NCBI GenBank assembly: GCA_900315945.1
Contig: ONAZ01000006.1
Location: 46,697-110,696, forward strand
Reading direction: 5' to 3'
DNA length: 64,000 nucleotides
Source of the DNA: an uncultured Lachnospiraceae bacterium
Lineage (GTDB): Bacteria; Bacillota; Clostridia; Lachnospirales; Lachnospiraceae
Part shown: positions 44,867 to 54,461 of the stretch, piece after piece
How positions within the stretch are numbered: the first letter of the stretch is position 1
Layout: the number at the start of each line of letters is the position of its first letter
The notes under the pieces: model-generated
Told to the model about the DNA's origin: nothing
The model's input: only the letters and a program-made list of their open reading frames with translations
Databases searched by the model: none
Translations under genes and position numbers: made by a program

Positions 44867-46468
44867 CTATCCCCAATCGTCGTTAAGCCAATTACGAAGT
44901 AGTGTTGCTACCGCTTCTGGCCTTTCATCTACAAACTTTTCAATAAGAAGTCTAGCTTCTGACTTCTCATTATATCCAATATCTTCCAGTTCTTCTTCTT
45001 GGTTAGATATTAGTTCCTCAATAGTAAGCTCTTCCTCGACTTCTTCTTCCTTATTCTTTCTAAGAGTTCTAAATACTACGAAAGCAAGAAGTGCAAAGAT
45101 TAGAACTGCAAGTACAATTTCAATAATTGTTCTAAGGTCTAATCCTATTCCAGATGATGGCTGGAACATTGGAACATTGTACGCTGTCATTGATATATTA
45201 TCTTCAGCAATTCCTGTAGCACGAGCGACACTTTGAATCATTTCATCATCAACATCAGCCCTTTGAATATCACTATTCTCAGCTTCAAATTCTTCAAATG
45301 TCTGATCGTCAAGTTCGCCACGCTTCTTCATGTCATCTTCATTATATATGACGAATCTCTTAGCCACAACTGAAATAGATGAATTCTCTAAATCAACAGC
45401 TCCTACTTCCTTATCAGTTGTAGTTATCTTCTCACTAGGAAGATAATCTTCTGTAACATCAGAAGTAGTAGAACGACTCACACCATTATCTTGTATTACA
45501 TAAGTTGTATCGTTATCATTATTATCAGTACCTGGTACTCCACCAACACCAGATTCTGATTCTGAGTTGGATTCAGATCTAGAATCAAGATATCCTTGAG
45601 TCTGACCATCATTAAGATAATAATTATAATCAACTTCATTGACTTTATCAAAGCTCATACTAAGGTTAGGTGCAACCTTAACATCATCATACATTTGTGA
45701 GCCAAGAAGAACATCTTTAACTCTCTTAGAAACAGCGGCGGCTGCTTTCTCTTTCGCGCTAAGATTAGAAGATGCCGTTCCTGCACCTGATGCCGAATCG
45801 CCTCCAGAGAATAGCACGTTTCCATCAGAATCTAAGATAACAATATTGTCAGTAGTCTTGTTACCTAGTCCTGTAGCAATATATTGCGCAATACCAGCTG
45901 CAGTATCTTCTTCCATTTTCTCTCCACCCTTTAAGTGAAGAATTACATTGGCATACCCTTCTTCTTTCTTAGAACTCATTGTACCATCGTTCTCTGGAAT
46001 ATTAAGAGTAACTTCCGCCTTCTCAACACTATTAAGTGCAGATAAATCCTTTGCAAATTTTTCTTCTAAATATAATTTGTATTTCTTCTCTTTATCAGCC
46101 TCTGTAGTACTAAAACTTCCATCAATAACATCATTAATACTATATCCCTTAGAAGGAATGCTATTAGTACCAAGAAGAATGTTAGCATTAGCTTCATCTT
46201 CAGACTTTACAGAATAAGTCATTCCATCTTGAGACGTCTGATATTCTATATTCTCACCATCTAATAACTCCTTAATCTTAGAAGCCTGCTCAGCACTTGT
46301 GGCTGTAGCAAGTGTAATCCAAGTTGGGCGAGTAACTACATACGCCAAAATAACCAGTGCAATTATGACTATAGCCACTGCACTGATTATAATAGCTTTT
46401 TGCTTAGTTGTGAATTTCAACCACCATTCTTTTATTCGATTTAAAATGTTTTGTATTGCTTCTGGCAT
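44867..46468 (-). CDS. fliF: Flagellar M-ring protein FliF
   Basis: Forms the MS ring in the membrane, the base of the flagellum. 533 residues: two membrane helices (about 25-45 and 445-467), ring-building domains between them (including GYSINDVIDGSFSTTEADKE) and a Ser/Asp/Asn-rich disordered segment (about 295-330). The C-terminal FliG-binding tail is EARLLIEKFVDERPEAVATL followed by LRNWLNDDW. The ATG has AGGGG upstream. Confidence 0.96.
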   Translation of the reverse strand: MPEAIQNILNRIKEWWLKFTTKQKAIIISAVAIVIIALVILAYVVTRPTWITLATATSAEQASKIKELLDGENIEYQTSQDGMTYSVKSEDEANANILLGTNSIPSKGYSINDVIDGSFSTTEADKEKKYKLYLEEKFAKDLSALNSVEKAEVTLNIPENDGTMSSKKEEGYANVILHLKGGEKMEEDTAAGIAQYIATGLGNKTTDNIVILDSDGNVLFSGGDSASGAGTASSNLSAKEKAAAAVSKRVKDVLLGSQMYDDVKVAPNLSMSFDKVNEVDYNYYLNDGQTQGYLDSRSESNSESESGVGGVPGTDNNDNDTTYVIQDNGVSRSTTSDVTEDYLPSEKITTTDKEVGAVDLENSSISVVAKRFVIYNEDDMKKRGELDDQTFEEFEAENSDIQRADVDDEMIQSVARATGIAEDNISMTAYNVPMFQPSSGIGLDLRTIIEIVLAVLIFALLAFVVFRTLRKNKEEEVEEELTIEELISNQEEELEDIGYNEKSEARLLIEKFVDERPEAVATLLRNWLNDDWG

Positions 46469-46494
46469 GATATTTCCCCTAACTAATTATCATG

Positions 46495-46821
46495 TTACAT
46501 CTGCATATTCATTATCTCTTTATATGCGTCTAAAAACTTATCTCTAACTGCTACTGTATATTGAAGTGCAACTGTAGCCTTCTGTTCAGCCACTAGCAAA
46601 TCGTGTGTATTATCAGACTCCCCTAGGGCGAATTTGATTTCTTCGGCTGAAGCCTTATTCTGTAAAGTATTAGTCTCTCCAACCATACCCATTACAGAAT
46701 TAAGTACACTATCAAATGAATTACCTGCTTTGTTATTCTTATCAACAACTGAATTGGTTCCATAACCTGCAGCAGGAACATTGGTAGTCTTATACATTGC
46801 ATTAATATTATTTACATCCAT
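46495..46821 (-). CDS. fliE: Flagellar hook-basal body protein FliE
   Basis: Links the MS ring to the rod. 108 residues. The family core is SFDSVLNSVMGMVGETNTLQ, then NTHDLLVAEQKATVALQYTV and RDKFLDAYKEIMNMQM at the end. It follows flgC by 24 bp, has an AGGAG site, and precedes fliF in the universal flgB-flgC-fliE-fliF order. Confidence 0.95.
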   Translation of the reverse strand: MDVNNINAMYKTTNVPAAGYGTNSVVDKNNKAGNSFDSVLNSVMGMVGETNTLQNKASAEEIKFALGESDNTHDLLVAEQKATVALQYTVAVRDKFLDAYKEIMNMQM

Positions 46822-46845
46822 ATCAAGCTCCTAATATATGAATTA

Positions 46846-47286
46846 TTATTGACCAATCTTAAGACCATTAAGCGCCATATTCTTAACAGCATCAAAGGCA
46901 GTTACGTTAGCTTCATAAGCTCTACTACTATCAATTAAGTTTGTCATCTCTGTAACTGTGTTAACATTCGGATATGATACATATCCATTTTCATCAGCGT
47001 CTGGATGAGAAGGATCATATTCCATGATGTAATCTGTTGTTGTATCTTCAGAAACTCTTACAACCTTAACTCCATCACCTCTAAATTCTGTGGCCCTCTT
47101 CATGGCATCAGAAAATGTAGGCGAAGTATTCTTCTCTTCGAATGTAACAATCTTTCTACGATAAGGTCTTCCGTCCTCAGTCCTAGTGGTATTGACATTA
47201 GCAATATTCTCAGCAATTGTATCCATACGAAAACGCTGAGCAGTCATACCTGATGCTGCAATATCAAAGGATTGAAATAAAGCCAT
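46846..47286 (-). CDS. flgC: Flagellar basal-body rod protein FlgC
   Basis: Proximal rod subunit. 146 residues. The N-terminal motif is FDIAASGMTAQRFRMDTIAE followed by NIANVNT; the C-terminal part ends in EMTNLIDSSRAYEANVTAFD, typical for rod proteins. AGGAGG lies 7 nt before the ATG. It follows flgB by 20 bp. Confidence 0.96.
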   Translation of the reverse strand: MALFQSFDIAASGMTAQRFRMDTIAENIANVNTTRTEDGRPYRRKIVTFEEKNTSPTFSDAMKRATEFRGDGVKVVRVSEDTTTDYIMEYDPSHPDADENGYVSYPNVNTVTEMTNLIDSSRAYEANVTAFDAVKNMALNGLKIGQ

Positions 47287-47306
47287 ACAAATACCTCCTT
47301 AATATT

Positions 47307-47696
47307 CTACTTAGCCACCGCTTTAAAGCGAGAAAACTCTTGCGAAATACTTTCTGTAAGGGCTTGGTATTTTATTTGCTCTGATGCAAGTTCCACGTTT
47401 TCTGTGTCTACATCAACATTATTGCCGTCTAATCTGTATGAATAGCCTGCATAATCAGTAAAAACTTTAGGTTGCAAACTAGCTACATCAAGATTAGTTA
47501 CTGCACCATGAAGATTGTTAGCCTTAGTTCTTTTTATTGCCTGCTCTAAAGTTGTATCAAATTCAACATCTTGTCTCTTATATCCTGGAGTATCAACATT
47601 TGCAAGATTATGAGCAATTGTTTTTTCTCTCATCCAACTCGCGTCTGCCGCCTTATCTAGGATATTGACGTAATCAAAAGCATTCGAATTAAACAT
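47307..47696 (-). CDS. flgB: Flagellar basal-body rod protein FlgB
   Basis: Proximal rod subunit and first gene of the flagellar cluster. 129 residues. AHNLANVDTPGYKRQDVEF is the family signature. The C-terminal helix is EQIKYQALTESISQEFSRFK. The start is the ATG at 47696, with GGAGGA 4 nt upstream; a TTG start 12 nt earlier would lie inside that site. A promoter is found 45-72 bp upstream. Confidence 0.95.
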   Translation of the reverse strand: MFNSNAFDYVNILDKAADASWMREKTIAHNLANVDTPGYKRQDVEFDTTLEQAIKRTKANNLHGAVTNLDVASLQPKVFTDYAGYSYRLDGNNVDVDTENVELASEQIKYQALTESISQEFSRFKAVAK

Positions 47697-47740
47697 AGGC
47701 TCCTCCAATCAGGAAATTATTTCCCACTCTCCTTTACATT

Positions 47741-47768
47741 ATTATATAGAATATTTCGCAAAATACAA
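47741..47768 (-). promoter_or_regulatory. Sigma-A-like promoter for the flagellar cluster (flgB)
   Basis: TTGTAT, 16-bp spacer and a perfect TATAAT on the minus strand, ending 45 bp before the flgB ATG. It resembles the sigma-A promoter that drives the fla/che operon in B. subtilis. An imperfect dyad (47779-47820) lies upstream of the -35 box and could hold an activator or repressor. Confidence 0.7.
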
Positions 47769-47873
47769 GACTTTTTTGCATATATTGTGTTTGCATCTAA
47801 TAAAAAGCACAACATATATCCTTATGTTAGGGGATTAACAAGAAAATAAAATGTACATTTTATATATAAAAAC

Positions 47874-47904
47874 ACAAAAAGGACTTTAAAAAAGTCCTTT
47901 TTTG
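47874..47904. terminator. Rho-independent terminator after codY
   Basis: GGACTTT / AAAGTCC forms a 7-bp stem around AAA, extended by A-T pairs, with T runs on both strands. It stands 38 bp past the codY stop and separates the codY transcript from the flgB promoter. Confidence 0.85.
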
Positions 47905-47941
47905 CAAATCTATTTTCTTCCATGAAAACAAAATCTTATAT

Positions 47942-48724
47942 TCACTTATTATTTATATCGGCAAGTTCTTCAAAAACTAAATCATTAATTACACGAATAT
48001 AAGTACCTTTCATTCCAGAGGATTTCGTCTCTATTACTCCAGCACTCTCAAATTTCCTTAATGCATTAACAATTACAGACCTTGTTATTCCCACTCTATC
48101 TGCTATCTTAGAAGCAACAAGTAATCCTTCTTTGCCATCTAATTCATCAAAAATATGCTTAATTGCATCTAGTTCTGAATAAGAAAGTGTACTAATAGCG
48201 GATTCAACAATCTGTTTGTTACGAACCTCTTCATCATGTTCATCATTAACAGCTCTCATCATCTCAAGCCCAACTACTGTTGTTCCGTATTCGCTTAGAA
48301 TAATATCATCAATATCATAGGGCTTATCATATCTGTATACAAACAATGTACCAAGTCTCTCTCCGGCAATATATATAGGTGAAATAATCGCACAATAATC
48401 ATCGCAAGACTTATCATCAAAGCCAAGGGTTGCCAGATTCACATTTTCCTTAGTAGAAAGGATGCTTAGAAGTCTCTCATTGAGCATTGGATCAAGAAAC
48501 TCTCCAATCTCATCAACTATAAGATCAGATATTACAGATAGATCATTTTCATTTCTACTATGACTTATTCCTAGAACCTTTCCCTTCTTGCTAATAACAA
48601 TTACTCCAGATTCAAGTATTTCCCTTAGGACTTTACATATATCATTAAATACTACCTTTGTGGAATTATTATTATGAAGAAGATTACCAATCTTTCTTGT
48701 TTTATCTAATAACTGAACACTCAT
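47942..48724 (-). CDS. codY: GTP-sensing global transcriptional repressor CodY
   Basis: Senses GTP and branched-chain amino acids and represses stationary-phase, amino-acid and often motility genes. 260 residues, the usual length. The N-terminal GAF domain (LLDKTRKIGNLLHNNNS onward) is followed by a C-terminal winged HTH with LVASKIADRVGITRSVIVNA, then LRKFESAGVIETKSSGMKGT. It lies directly upstream of flgB, as in B. subtilis. The genes that normally separate topA and codY (trmFO, xerC, hslV, hslU) are absent; topA ends 6 bp upstream. Confidence 0.96.
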   Translation of the reverse strand: MSVQLLDKTRKIGNLLHNNNSTKVVFNDICKVLREILESGVIVISKKGKVLGISHSRNENDLSVISDLIVDEIGEFLDPMLNERLLSILSTKENVNLATLGFDDKSCDDYCAIISPIYIAGERLGTLFVYRYDKPYDIDDIILSEYGTTVVGLEMMRAVNDEHDEEVRNKQIVESAISTLSYSELDAIKHIFDELDGKEGLLVASKIADRVGITRSVIVNALRKFESAGVIETKSSGMKGTYIRVINDLVFEELADINNK

Positions 48725-48730
48725 TTTATA

Positions 48731-50797
48731 TTATTTATTCTCCTCGAAATCACACAAATAACCACATTCTTCATTTTGGCATAACAATTTCTTACCTTTA
48801 ACAACCATATATCCATTACATTTTGGACATTTCTTAGATACTGGTCTATTCCAATTCATAAAATCACAATCAGGATATCCTTCGCATCCGTAGTATGTTC
48901 TACCCTTCTTAGTCTTACATACAATAATGTCTTTGCCACATTTTGGACATTCCACACCAATTTTTTCAAGATATGGCTTAGTATTACGACATTCAGGGAA
49001 TCCTGGGCAAGCAAGGAATTTACCGAATTTACCGTATTTAATCACCATGTTACGTCCGCATTCCTCGCAGATCACATCTGTCTCTTCATCAAGTATTGTT
49101 ACTTTCTCTAATTTATCTAATGCATCCTTAACTTCACTGTTAAGTCTAGGATAAATATCTCTTAGTATCTTCTTCCAAGACATTTCTCCATCTTCAACTT
49201 CATCTAATTCTTCTTCAAGTCTTGCAGTAAACTTCTCGTCAACTATTTCAGGAAATGCCTTAGTCATTAGGTCATTAACTATATCACCCATCTCTGTGAC
49301 AAAGATATTTCTTCCTTCTTTACCAATATATCTTCTCTTAAGAAGTGTTGAAATAATAGGTGAATATGTACTAGGACGTCCAATCCCTAATTCTTCTAAT
49401 GTCTTAACAATGGAAGCTTCTGTAAAATGCGCTGGTGGTTGCGTAAAATGTTGTTTCTCATTAAGCTCTATAAGTTCAAGCTTATCACCAACTTTAAGTG
49501 AATCAAGCTTCTGATTTTGCTTTTCTTCTTCATCAAGATCTTTGTATACAGATAAGAATCCTTCAAATGAGACTTTCTGTGCAGAAGTTGTAAAAACATA
49601 ATCTTTAGCAGCAATCCTTACTTTAACTACATCATACACGGCATTTGTCATCTGACTTGCAACAAACCTTTTCCAAATAAGCTGGTAAAGCTTAAATTGA
49701 GCTGCATTTAATGAACTCTTAACCATAGAAGGTGTAAGTGTAACATCAGCAGGTCTTATGGCTTCATGAGCATCTTGTATCTTGCCCTTGTTTTTATTAC
49801 CACCTGTGTAATTACCTGCATATTCTTTACCATATTCATCTTCTATAAATTGCTTACAAGAAGCCTTAGCCTCATCAGATATTCTAATAGAATCTGTTCT
49901 CAGATAAGTAATTAAACCAACAGTACCAATCTTCTTAATATTAATTCCTTCATACAATTGCTGTGCAATATTCATAGTTCTTGATATGGAGAAATTAAGT
50001 TGTTTTGATGCCTCTTGTTGCATTGTTGATGTTGTGAAAGGAAGTGGTGTTTTCTTTTCACGTTTTGAATTATTAATACTTTCAACTACATATTCTGCAC
50101 CATCAAGCTTCTTACAGATGTCATCTAATTCTTTCTTACCATCAATATCAAGTTTTGAATTTTTATCTCCATAGAATGAGGCTTCGATGTTGTTCTTTTT
50201 ATTCTTAAGATTAACGTCTAAAGTATAATATTCTCTTGGAATAAACTCAGATATTTCCTTTTCCCTCTGGCATATTATATTAAGAGCGGCAGACTGTACT
50301 CTACCTGCACTAAGGCCTCTTTTTACTTTATCCCAAAGTACTGGACTAATCTCATATCCCACAACTCTGTCTAATACTCTTCTTGCCTGTTGCGCATCTA
50401 CTAAGTCCATATCAATTTCACGAGGAGACTTAAGAGCATCCTTGACCGCCTTCTTAGTAATTTCATTAAAACTGATTCTTCTAGTATTCTTCTCATCAAG
50501 ATTAAGAGCACTTATAAGGTGCCATGATATAGCCTCACCCTCACGGTCAGGATCAGTTGCGAGATATATCTTGTCAGCTTTCTTGGCCTCTTTTCTTAAT
50601 GCTGCTAGTAATTCACCTTTACCTCTTATTGTAATATATTTAGGTTCAAAATCATTATCTACATCAACTCCAAGTGCACTTTTAGGTAAGTCTCTAACAT
50701 GTCCATTAGAAGCAACTACTTCATAGTTTTTTCCTAGAAACTTCTTAATAGTATTCACTTTAGTTGGTGACTCAACAATTACAAGATTCTTAGCCAT
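48731..50797 (-). CDS. topA: DNA topoisomerase I
   Basis: Type IA topoisomerase that relaxes negative supercoils. 688 residues. The TOPRIM domain begins NLVIVESPTKVNTIKKFLG and has the DPDREGEAISWH acidic triad. The catalytic tyrosine is in GLITYLRTDSIRIS. Three C-terminal zinc-binding Cys4 modules follow (CEECGRNM..CPGFPEC, CPKCGKDI..CEGYPDC and CPKCNGYM..CQNEEC). It lies between dprA and codY. Confidence 0.97.
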   Translation of the reverse strand: MAKNLVIVESPTKVNTIKKFLGKNYEVVASNGHVRDLPKSALGVDVDNDFEPKYITIRGKGELLAALRKEAKKADKIYLATDPDREGEAISWHLISALNLDEKNTRRISFNEITKKAVKDALKSPREIDMDLVDAQQARRVLDRVVGYEISPVLWDKVKRGLSAGRVQSAALNIICQREKEISEFIPREYYTLDVNLKNKKNNIEASFYGDKNSKLDIDGKKELDDICKKLDGAEYVVESINNSKREKKTPLPFTTSTMQQEASKQLNFSISRTMNIAQQLYEGINIKKIGTVGLITYLRTDSIRISDEAKASCKQFIEDEYGKEYAGNYTGGNKNKGKIQDAHEAIRPADVTLTPSMVKSSLNAAQFKLYQLIWKRFVASQMTNAVYDVVKVRIAAKDYVFTTSAQKVSFEGFLSVYKDLDEEEKQNQKLDSLKVGDKLELIELNEKQHFTQPPAHFTEASIVKTLEELGIGRPSTYSPIISTLLKRRYIGKEGRNIFVTEMGDIVNDLMTKAFPEIVDEKFTARLEEELDEVEDGEMSWKKILRDIYPRLNSEVKDALDKLEKVTILDEETDVICEECGRNMVIKYGKFGKFLACPGFPECRNTKPYLEKIGVECPKCGKDIIVCKTKKGRTYYGCEGYPDCDFMNWNRPVSKKCPKCNGYMVVKGKKLLCQNEECGYLCDFEENK

Positions 50798-50814
50798 TAT
50801 TATTCTCCTAGATA

Positions 50815-51915
50815 TTACTTTATCCTAACGTATTGATTAACAAATGCTTCCTTTATAATCTTCTTTTCACACAGATTCATAAGAGAGTTTAGTACACTTA
50901 TCATTTCAAGGTTAGTTTCTTTAATAACCTCTTCAATATTTTTAGGATAGAAATCTAGACAACTATACACCAACAAATCTTCTTTTTCAAGGGAAAAATT
51001 CTGACAATTTATTTCCTGCGATGTATATAAAGTGTTAATTTGCACTTCATCTAAGGCATTTACAAAGTCATCTACAGAAGTAATTATACCAGCTCCCTGT
51101 TCAATTAATTTATTACATCCAGTCGATAAATTATCTGTTATTCTTCCAGGAAGAGCATATATATCTTTGCCTTGTTCAAGAGCATAATCTGCAGTTATTA
51201 AAGAGCCACTTTTTTCTTTTGCTTCAACAATTACTACTTGATTACTTAAAGCTGATATTATTCTGTTACGAGTTGGAAAATTATAACTTATCGGCTTAGT
51301 CTCTGGATAGAATTCTGAAATAATTGCCCCCTTCTTTTTTATTTCAACATAAGTATTAATATTATTTCGTGGATAACATATATCTACGCCACATCCAAGG
51401 ATCGCAACTGTAATTCCACCTTCATTAAGAGCTCCTATATGTGCTGCATTATCAACACCAAGCGCCATACCACTTACAACAATATATCCACGTCTTGAAA
51501 GCATTTCTGCTAATCTAGTGGCAGCGAACCTTCCGTACTCTGAACATCTTCTTGCTCCTACAATAGATACGCATTTATCGAAACTTTCTGGCATTTCTCC
51601 TACACAAAAAAGCGCATAGGGAGCATTCTGAATATTCTTTAATTTCGCGGGATAATTATCCATTATTCTTGTAATAAGCCTCTGTTCATAGCTTTTGAAC
51701 TTGTTATACAAATCAATAACATCACACTTTTCTCTATCATTAATAATTCTATCTGCTATACTTTCATCAATCATATTAGTTTCTAGAAGCTGACTCTTAC
51801 TTGCATTGTATATATTTCTTGAATCTTTCATACAATCAGATAATCTATTCTTAGAAGTATTAGTTATATCTAGTTTAGAAAACCACAATTCGTATTTTAA
51901 TAAATCTTCATCCAT
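50815..51915 (-). CDS. dprA: DNA-processing protein DprA (Smf)
   Basis: Loads RecA onto incoming single-stranded DNA during transformation. 366 residues: an N-terminal helical (SAM-like) region; the Rossmann core with VSIVGARRCSEYGR, SGMALGVDNAAHIGAL, ILGCGVDICYPRNN, SGSLITADYALEQGKDIYALPGR (shown in parts) and GCNKLIEQGA; and a C-terminal winged-helix DML1-like domain. It follows the yifB gene by 9 bp. Confidence 0.95.
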   Translation of the reverse strand: MDEDLLKYELWFSKLDITNTSKNRLSDCMKDSRNIYNASKSQLLETNMIDESIADRIINDREKCDVIDLYNKFKSYEQRLITRIMDNYPAKLKNIQNAPYALFCVGEMPESFDKCVSIVGARRCSEYGRFAATRLAEMLSRRGYIVVSGMALGVDNAAHIGALNEGGITVAILGCGVDICYPRNNINTYVEIKKKGAIISEFYPETKPISYNFPTRNRIISALSNQVVIVEAKEKSGSLITADYALEQGKDIYALPGRITDNLSTGCNKLIEQGAGIITSVDDFVNALDEVQINTLYTSQEINCQNFSLEKEDLLVYSCLDFYPKNIEEVIKETNLEMISVLNSLMNLCEKKIIKEAFVNQYVRIK

Positions 51916-51924
51916 ACAATTCTC

Positions 51925-53460
51925 CTATAAACAATTCTCAAAATATTTCTTATCAAGTCCACGATACATAAGAGATTCCTTTAAATGAATAACACTTATC
52001 CTATCTTCATTAGACATATCAGCAATTGTTCTTGCCACCCTAAGAATCTTATAATATGTTCTACCAGTAAGAGAATATTTATCATATATGTTCTCCATAA
52101 ACTTCGTCTCAGAATCGCCTAAAGCACAATATTTCTCTACATCACTAGATGGAATATCACTATTGTAATTATAAGGTTCATTAATAAATCTTTCTTTCTG
52201 AATAATATGAGTATTAACCACTCTGTCTCTTATAACTTTAGATGATTCATTTTCTCCTTTAGTTACTATATCCTCGTACTTAACAGTTGAGGCTTCAGCG
52301 CACATATCAATTCTATCTAGCAAAGGCTGTGAGAGTTTATTATAGTATCTTTTAATAGAATTACGGTCACATCTACATTTGTTTAAATCGGGATAATAAC
52401 CACATGAACATGGATTCATAGCAGCAACAAGCATGAAATTAGCTGGATAAGTGTATTTTCCAGATGCTCGTGATATGCTTATCTCTTTGTCTTCCATAGG
52501 TTGTCTAAGAAGTTCTAATGTGGATTTCTTGAATTCAGTTAATTCATCAAGAAATAATACCCCATTATGAGCAAGAGATATTTCTCCAGGCATTACTATA
52601 TTACCTCCACCAACAAGCCCCTGGGGACTAATGGTATGATGAGGACTTCGAAATGGTCTTTCGTTTATTAACTTAGGATTATCTTTAAAACTTCCACTTA
52701 CACTGGCTATTTTAGAACTTACAATACACTCTTTTTTAGTCATTTCAGGAAGAATTGTAGGAATGGTTTTGGCAATAAGTGTCTTACCTGCACCAGGCGG
52801 ACCAATCATAAGAAAATTATGCATACCTGATACTGCTATTTCACACGCTCTTCTCAAAACCTTCTGACCATTTATATAAGAAAAATCATGAGTTAATGAC
52901 AAAGGATCATCTTGTTCTTTTGGCATATCCGCTTCATATACAGGCATATCACCTATATTAAGATAATTAATAACATCTAGAAGATGCTTAACCGGAATAA
53001 TCTTAATTCCCGATGCAAGAAATGCTTCATTTCTATTGTCATATGGAACAATACATTCAGATATATTATTACTTACTGCATCTAATAGAATAGGCAATAC
53101 TCCATTAACCGGATTAATCTGTCCAGATAATCCCAATTCCCCTATCATCATAATCTTTCTATCATCTTCATAATCAATTACAGACATTGCTTTAAGTATT
53201 GCTATTGCCAGTGGCAAATCAAATCCACAGCCCTGCTTTTTTATTGAGGCCGGATATATGTTAATTGTTATTCTTTTTGGTGGTAATTCAAAGCCACAGT
53301 TCTTTAGTGCAGTCCTAACCCTCTCTTTTGCCTCTTTTACTTCAGCAGAAAGAAAGCCTACCATCTCAAAATAGGGCATACCTGAACTTACATCAGCTTC
53401 AACTGTAACAAGTGTGGATGTGATTCCCTTAAGAATTGCTGTATTAATACAACTATACAT
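51925..53460 (-). CDS. YifB family Mg chelatase-like AAA ATPase (ComM-like)
   Basis: Probable branch-migration helicase related to ComM, acting in recombination of transformed DNA. 511 residues from the ATG at 53460. The N-terminal Lon-protease-like domain without catalytic function (SCINTAILKGITSTLVTVEA) is followed by an AAA core with Walker A MIGPPGAGKTLIAK and Walker B GVLFLDELTEF. A C-terminal domain with a Cys pattern (NPCSCGYYPDLNKCRCD) ends it. A longer reading from 53586 would add 42 hydrophobic residues that match no family member. The chosen start lacks a strong ribosome binding site. It pairs with dprA downstream. Confidence 0.92.
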   Translation of the reverse strand: MYSCINTAILKGITSTLVTVEADVSSGMPYFEMVGFLSAEVKEAKERVRTALKNCGFELPPKRITINIYPASIKKQGCGFDLPLAIAILKAMSVIDYEDDRKIMMIGELGLSGQINPVNGVLPILLDAVSNNISECIVPYDNRNEAFLASGIKIIPVKHLLDVINYLNIGDMPVYEADMPKEQDDPLSLTHDFSYINGQKVLRRACEIAVSGMHNFLMIGPPGAGKTLIAKTIPTILPEMTKKECIVSSKIASVSGSFKDNPKLINERPFRSPHHTISPQGLVGGGNIVMPGEISLAHNGVLFLDELTEFKKSTLELLRQPMEDKEISISRASGKYTYPANFMLVAAMNPCSCGYYPDLNKCRCDRNSIKRYYNKLSQPLLDRIDMCAEASTVKYEDIVTKGENESSKVIRDRVVNTHIIQKERFINEPYNYNSDIPSSDVEKYCALGDSETKFMENIYDKYSLTGRTYYKILRVARTIADMSNEDRISVIHLKESLMYRGLDKKYFENCL

Positions 53461-53569
53461 TTTGTATTGGAAATCCAAAGAAAAATTTATAAAACATTTT
53501 GAATTAAGATGAAAATATACTAACATATAATATGTCATTTGACTATAATTTTTTATAAAGGATAAAGAG

Positions 53570-54460
53570 ATGATTAGAAGAATCAATTATAAATTAGAAT
53601 CAGACTATAACTCCATAAACGCCTTTCTAAAAGATAAAAGCTATCCTAAAGCAGCATTTGTATATCTAAGAAACACTAAGGATACAGCATTAATCAATGG
53701 TATATCTGAGAAATTATATAAACCACTAAAAAAGGGAGATATATTAACAATAATTATAAATGAAGAAAAAACATCTGATATAGAGGCAGTAAAACCTGAT
53801 TTTGACATTAAATCAATTATTATATATGAAGATGAAGACATACTAATCGTTAACAAACCTAGCAAGATGTCTATTCATCCTTCTATTAATCATTACAATG
53901 ATACACTGGCAAATTATATATGCCATTACTATACTTCCCAGGGCGTAGATTTTGTATTTCGATGCATAAACAGACTTGATAAAAACACAAGCGGTCTTAC
54001 AATAATTGCTAAAAATATCCTAAGTTCTGCATTACTACAAAGACAAGTAAAAGAAAAGACTTTGCAGCGAACATATCTGGCAATATGCGAAGGACATATT
54101 AAGGAAAGAGGAACTATCGACGCTCCAATTGGAAGAATTAATGATTCTATTATTACTAGACAAGTAGATTATGAAAATGGCAAATCTGCAATAACACATT
54201 TTAAAAGAATAAAAGAAAAGGATTCATATTCATTAATAGAATTACAACTAGAAACAGGCAGAACACATCAAATAAGAGTACACCTTAAGCATATTAATCA
54301 CCCTATAATTGGTGATGACTTATATAACCCTAATTACAAAGACATAACAAGGCATGCTCTTCACTCTTACAAATTAGATTTTATCCATCCTATAACAAAT
54401 AAAAAAATGTCTATTACAGCGCCACTTCCAGAAGATATGGCATCTATAATAGACATATAG
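53570..54460 (+). CDS. RluA family pseudouridine synthase
   Basis: Modifies uridines in 23S rRNA or tRNA. 296 residues: an S4-like N-terminal region, then the catalytic motif RCINRLDKNTSGLTIIAKN with the nucleophilic Asp. The RluA motifs QRTYLAICEGHI and ETGRTHQIRVHLKHINHPII, then GDDLY, follow. It is transcribed divergently from yifB and meets trpS tail to tail with one base between the stop codons. The exact target base cannot be told. Confidence 0.93.
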   Translation: MIRRINYKLESDYNSINAFLKDKSYPKAAFVYLRNTKDTALINGISEKLYKPLKKGDILTIIINEEKTSDIEAVKPDFDIKSIIIYEDEDILIVNKPSKMSIHPSINHYNDTLANYICHYYTSQGVDFVFRCINRLDKNTSGLTIIAKNILSSALLQRQVKEKTLQRTYLAICEGHIKERGTIDAPIGRINDSIITRQVDYENGKSAITHFKRIKEKDSYSLIELQLETGRTHQIRVHLKHINHPIIGDDLYNPNYKDITRHALHSYKLDFIHPITNKKMSITAPLPEDMASIIDI

Positions 54461-54461
54461 T

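Noticed and set aside
53461..53586. Longer N-terminus for the YifB protein
   Set aside because: The extra residues are hydrophobic and match no family member; the divergent rluA leader overlaps this stretch.
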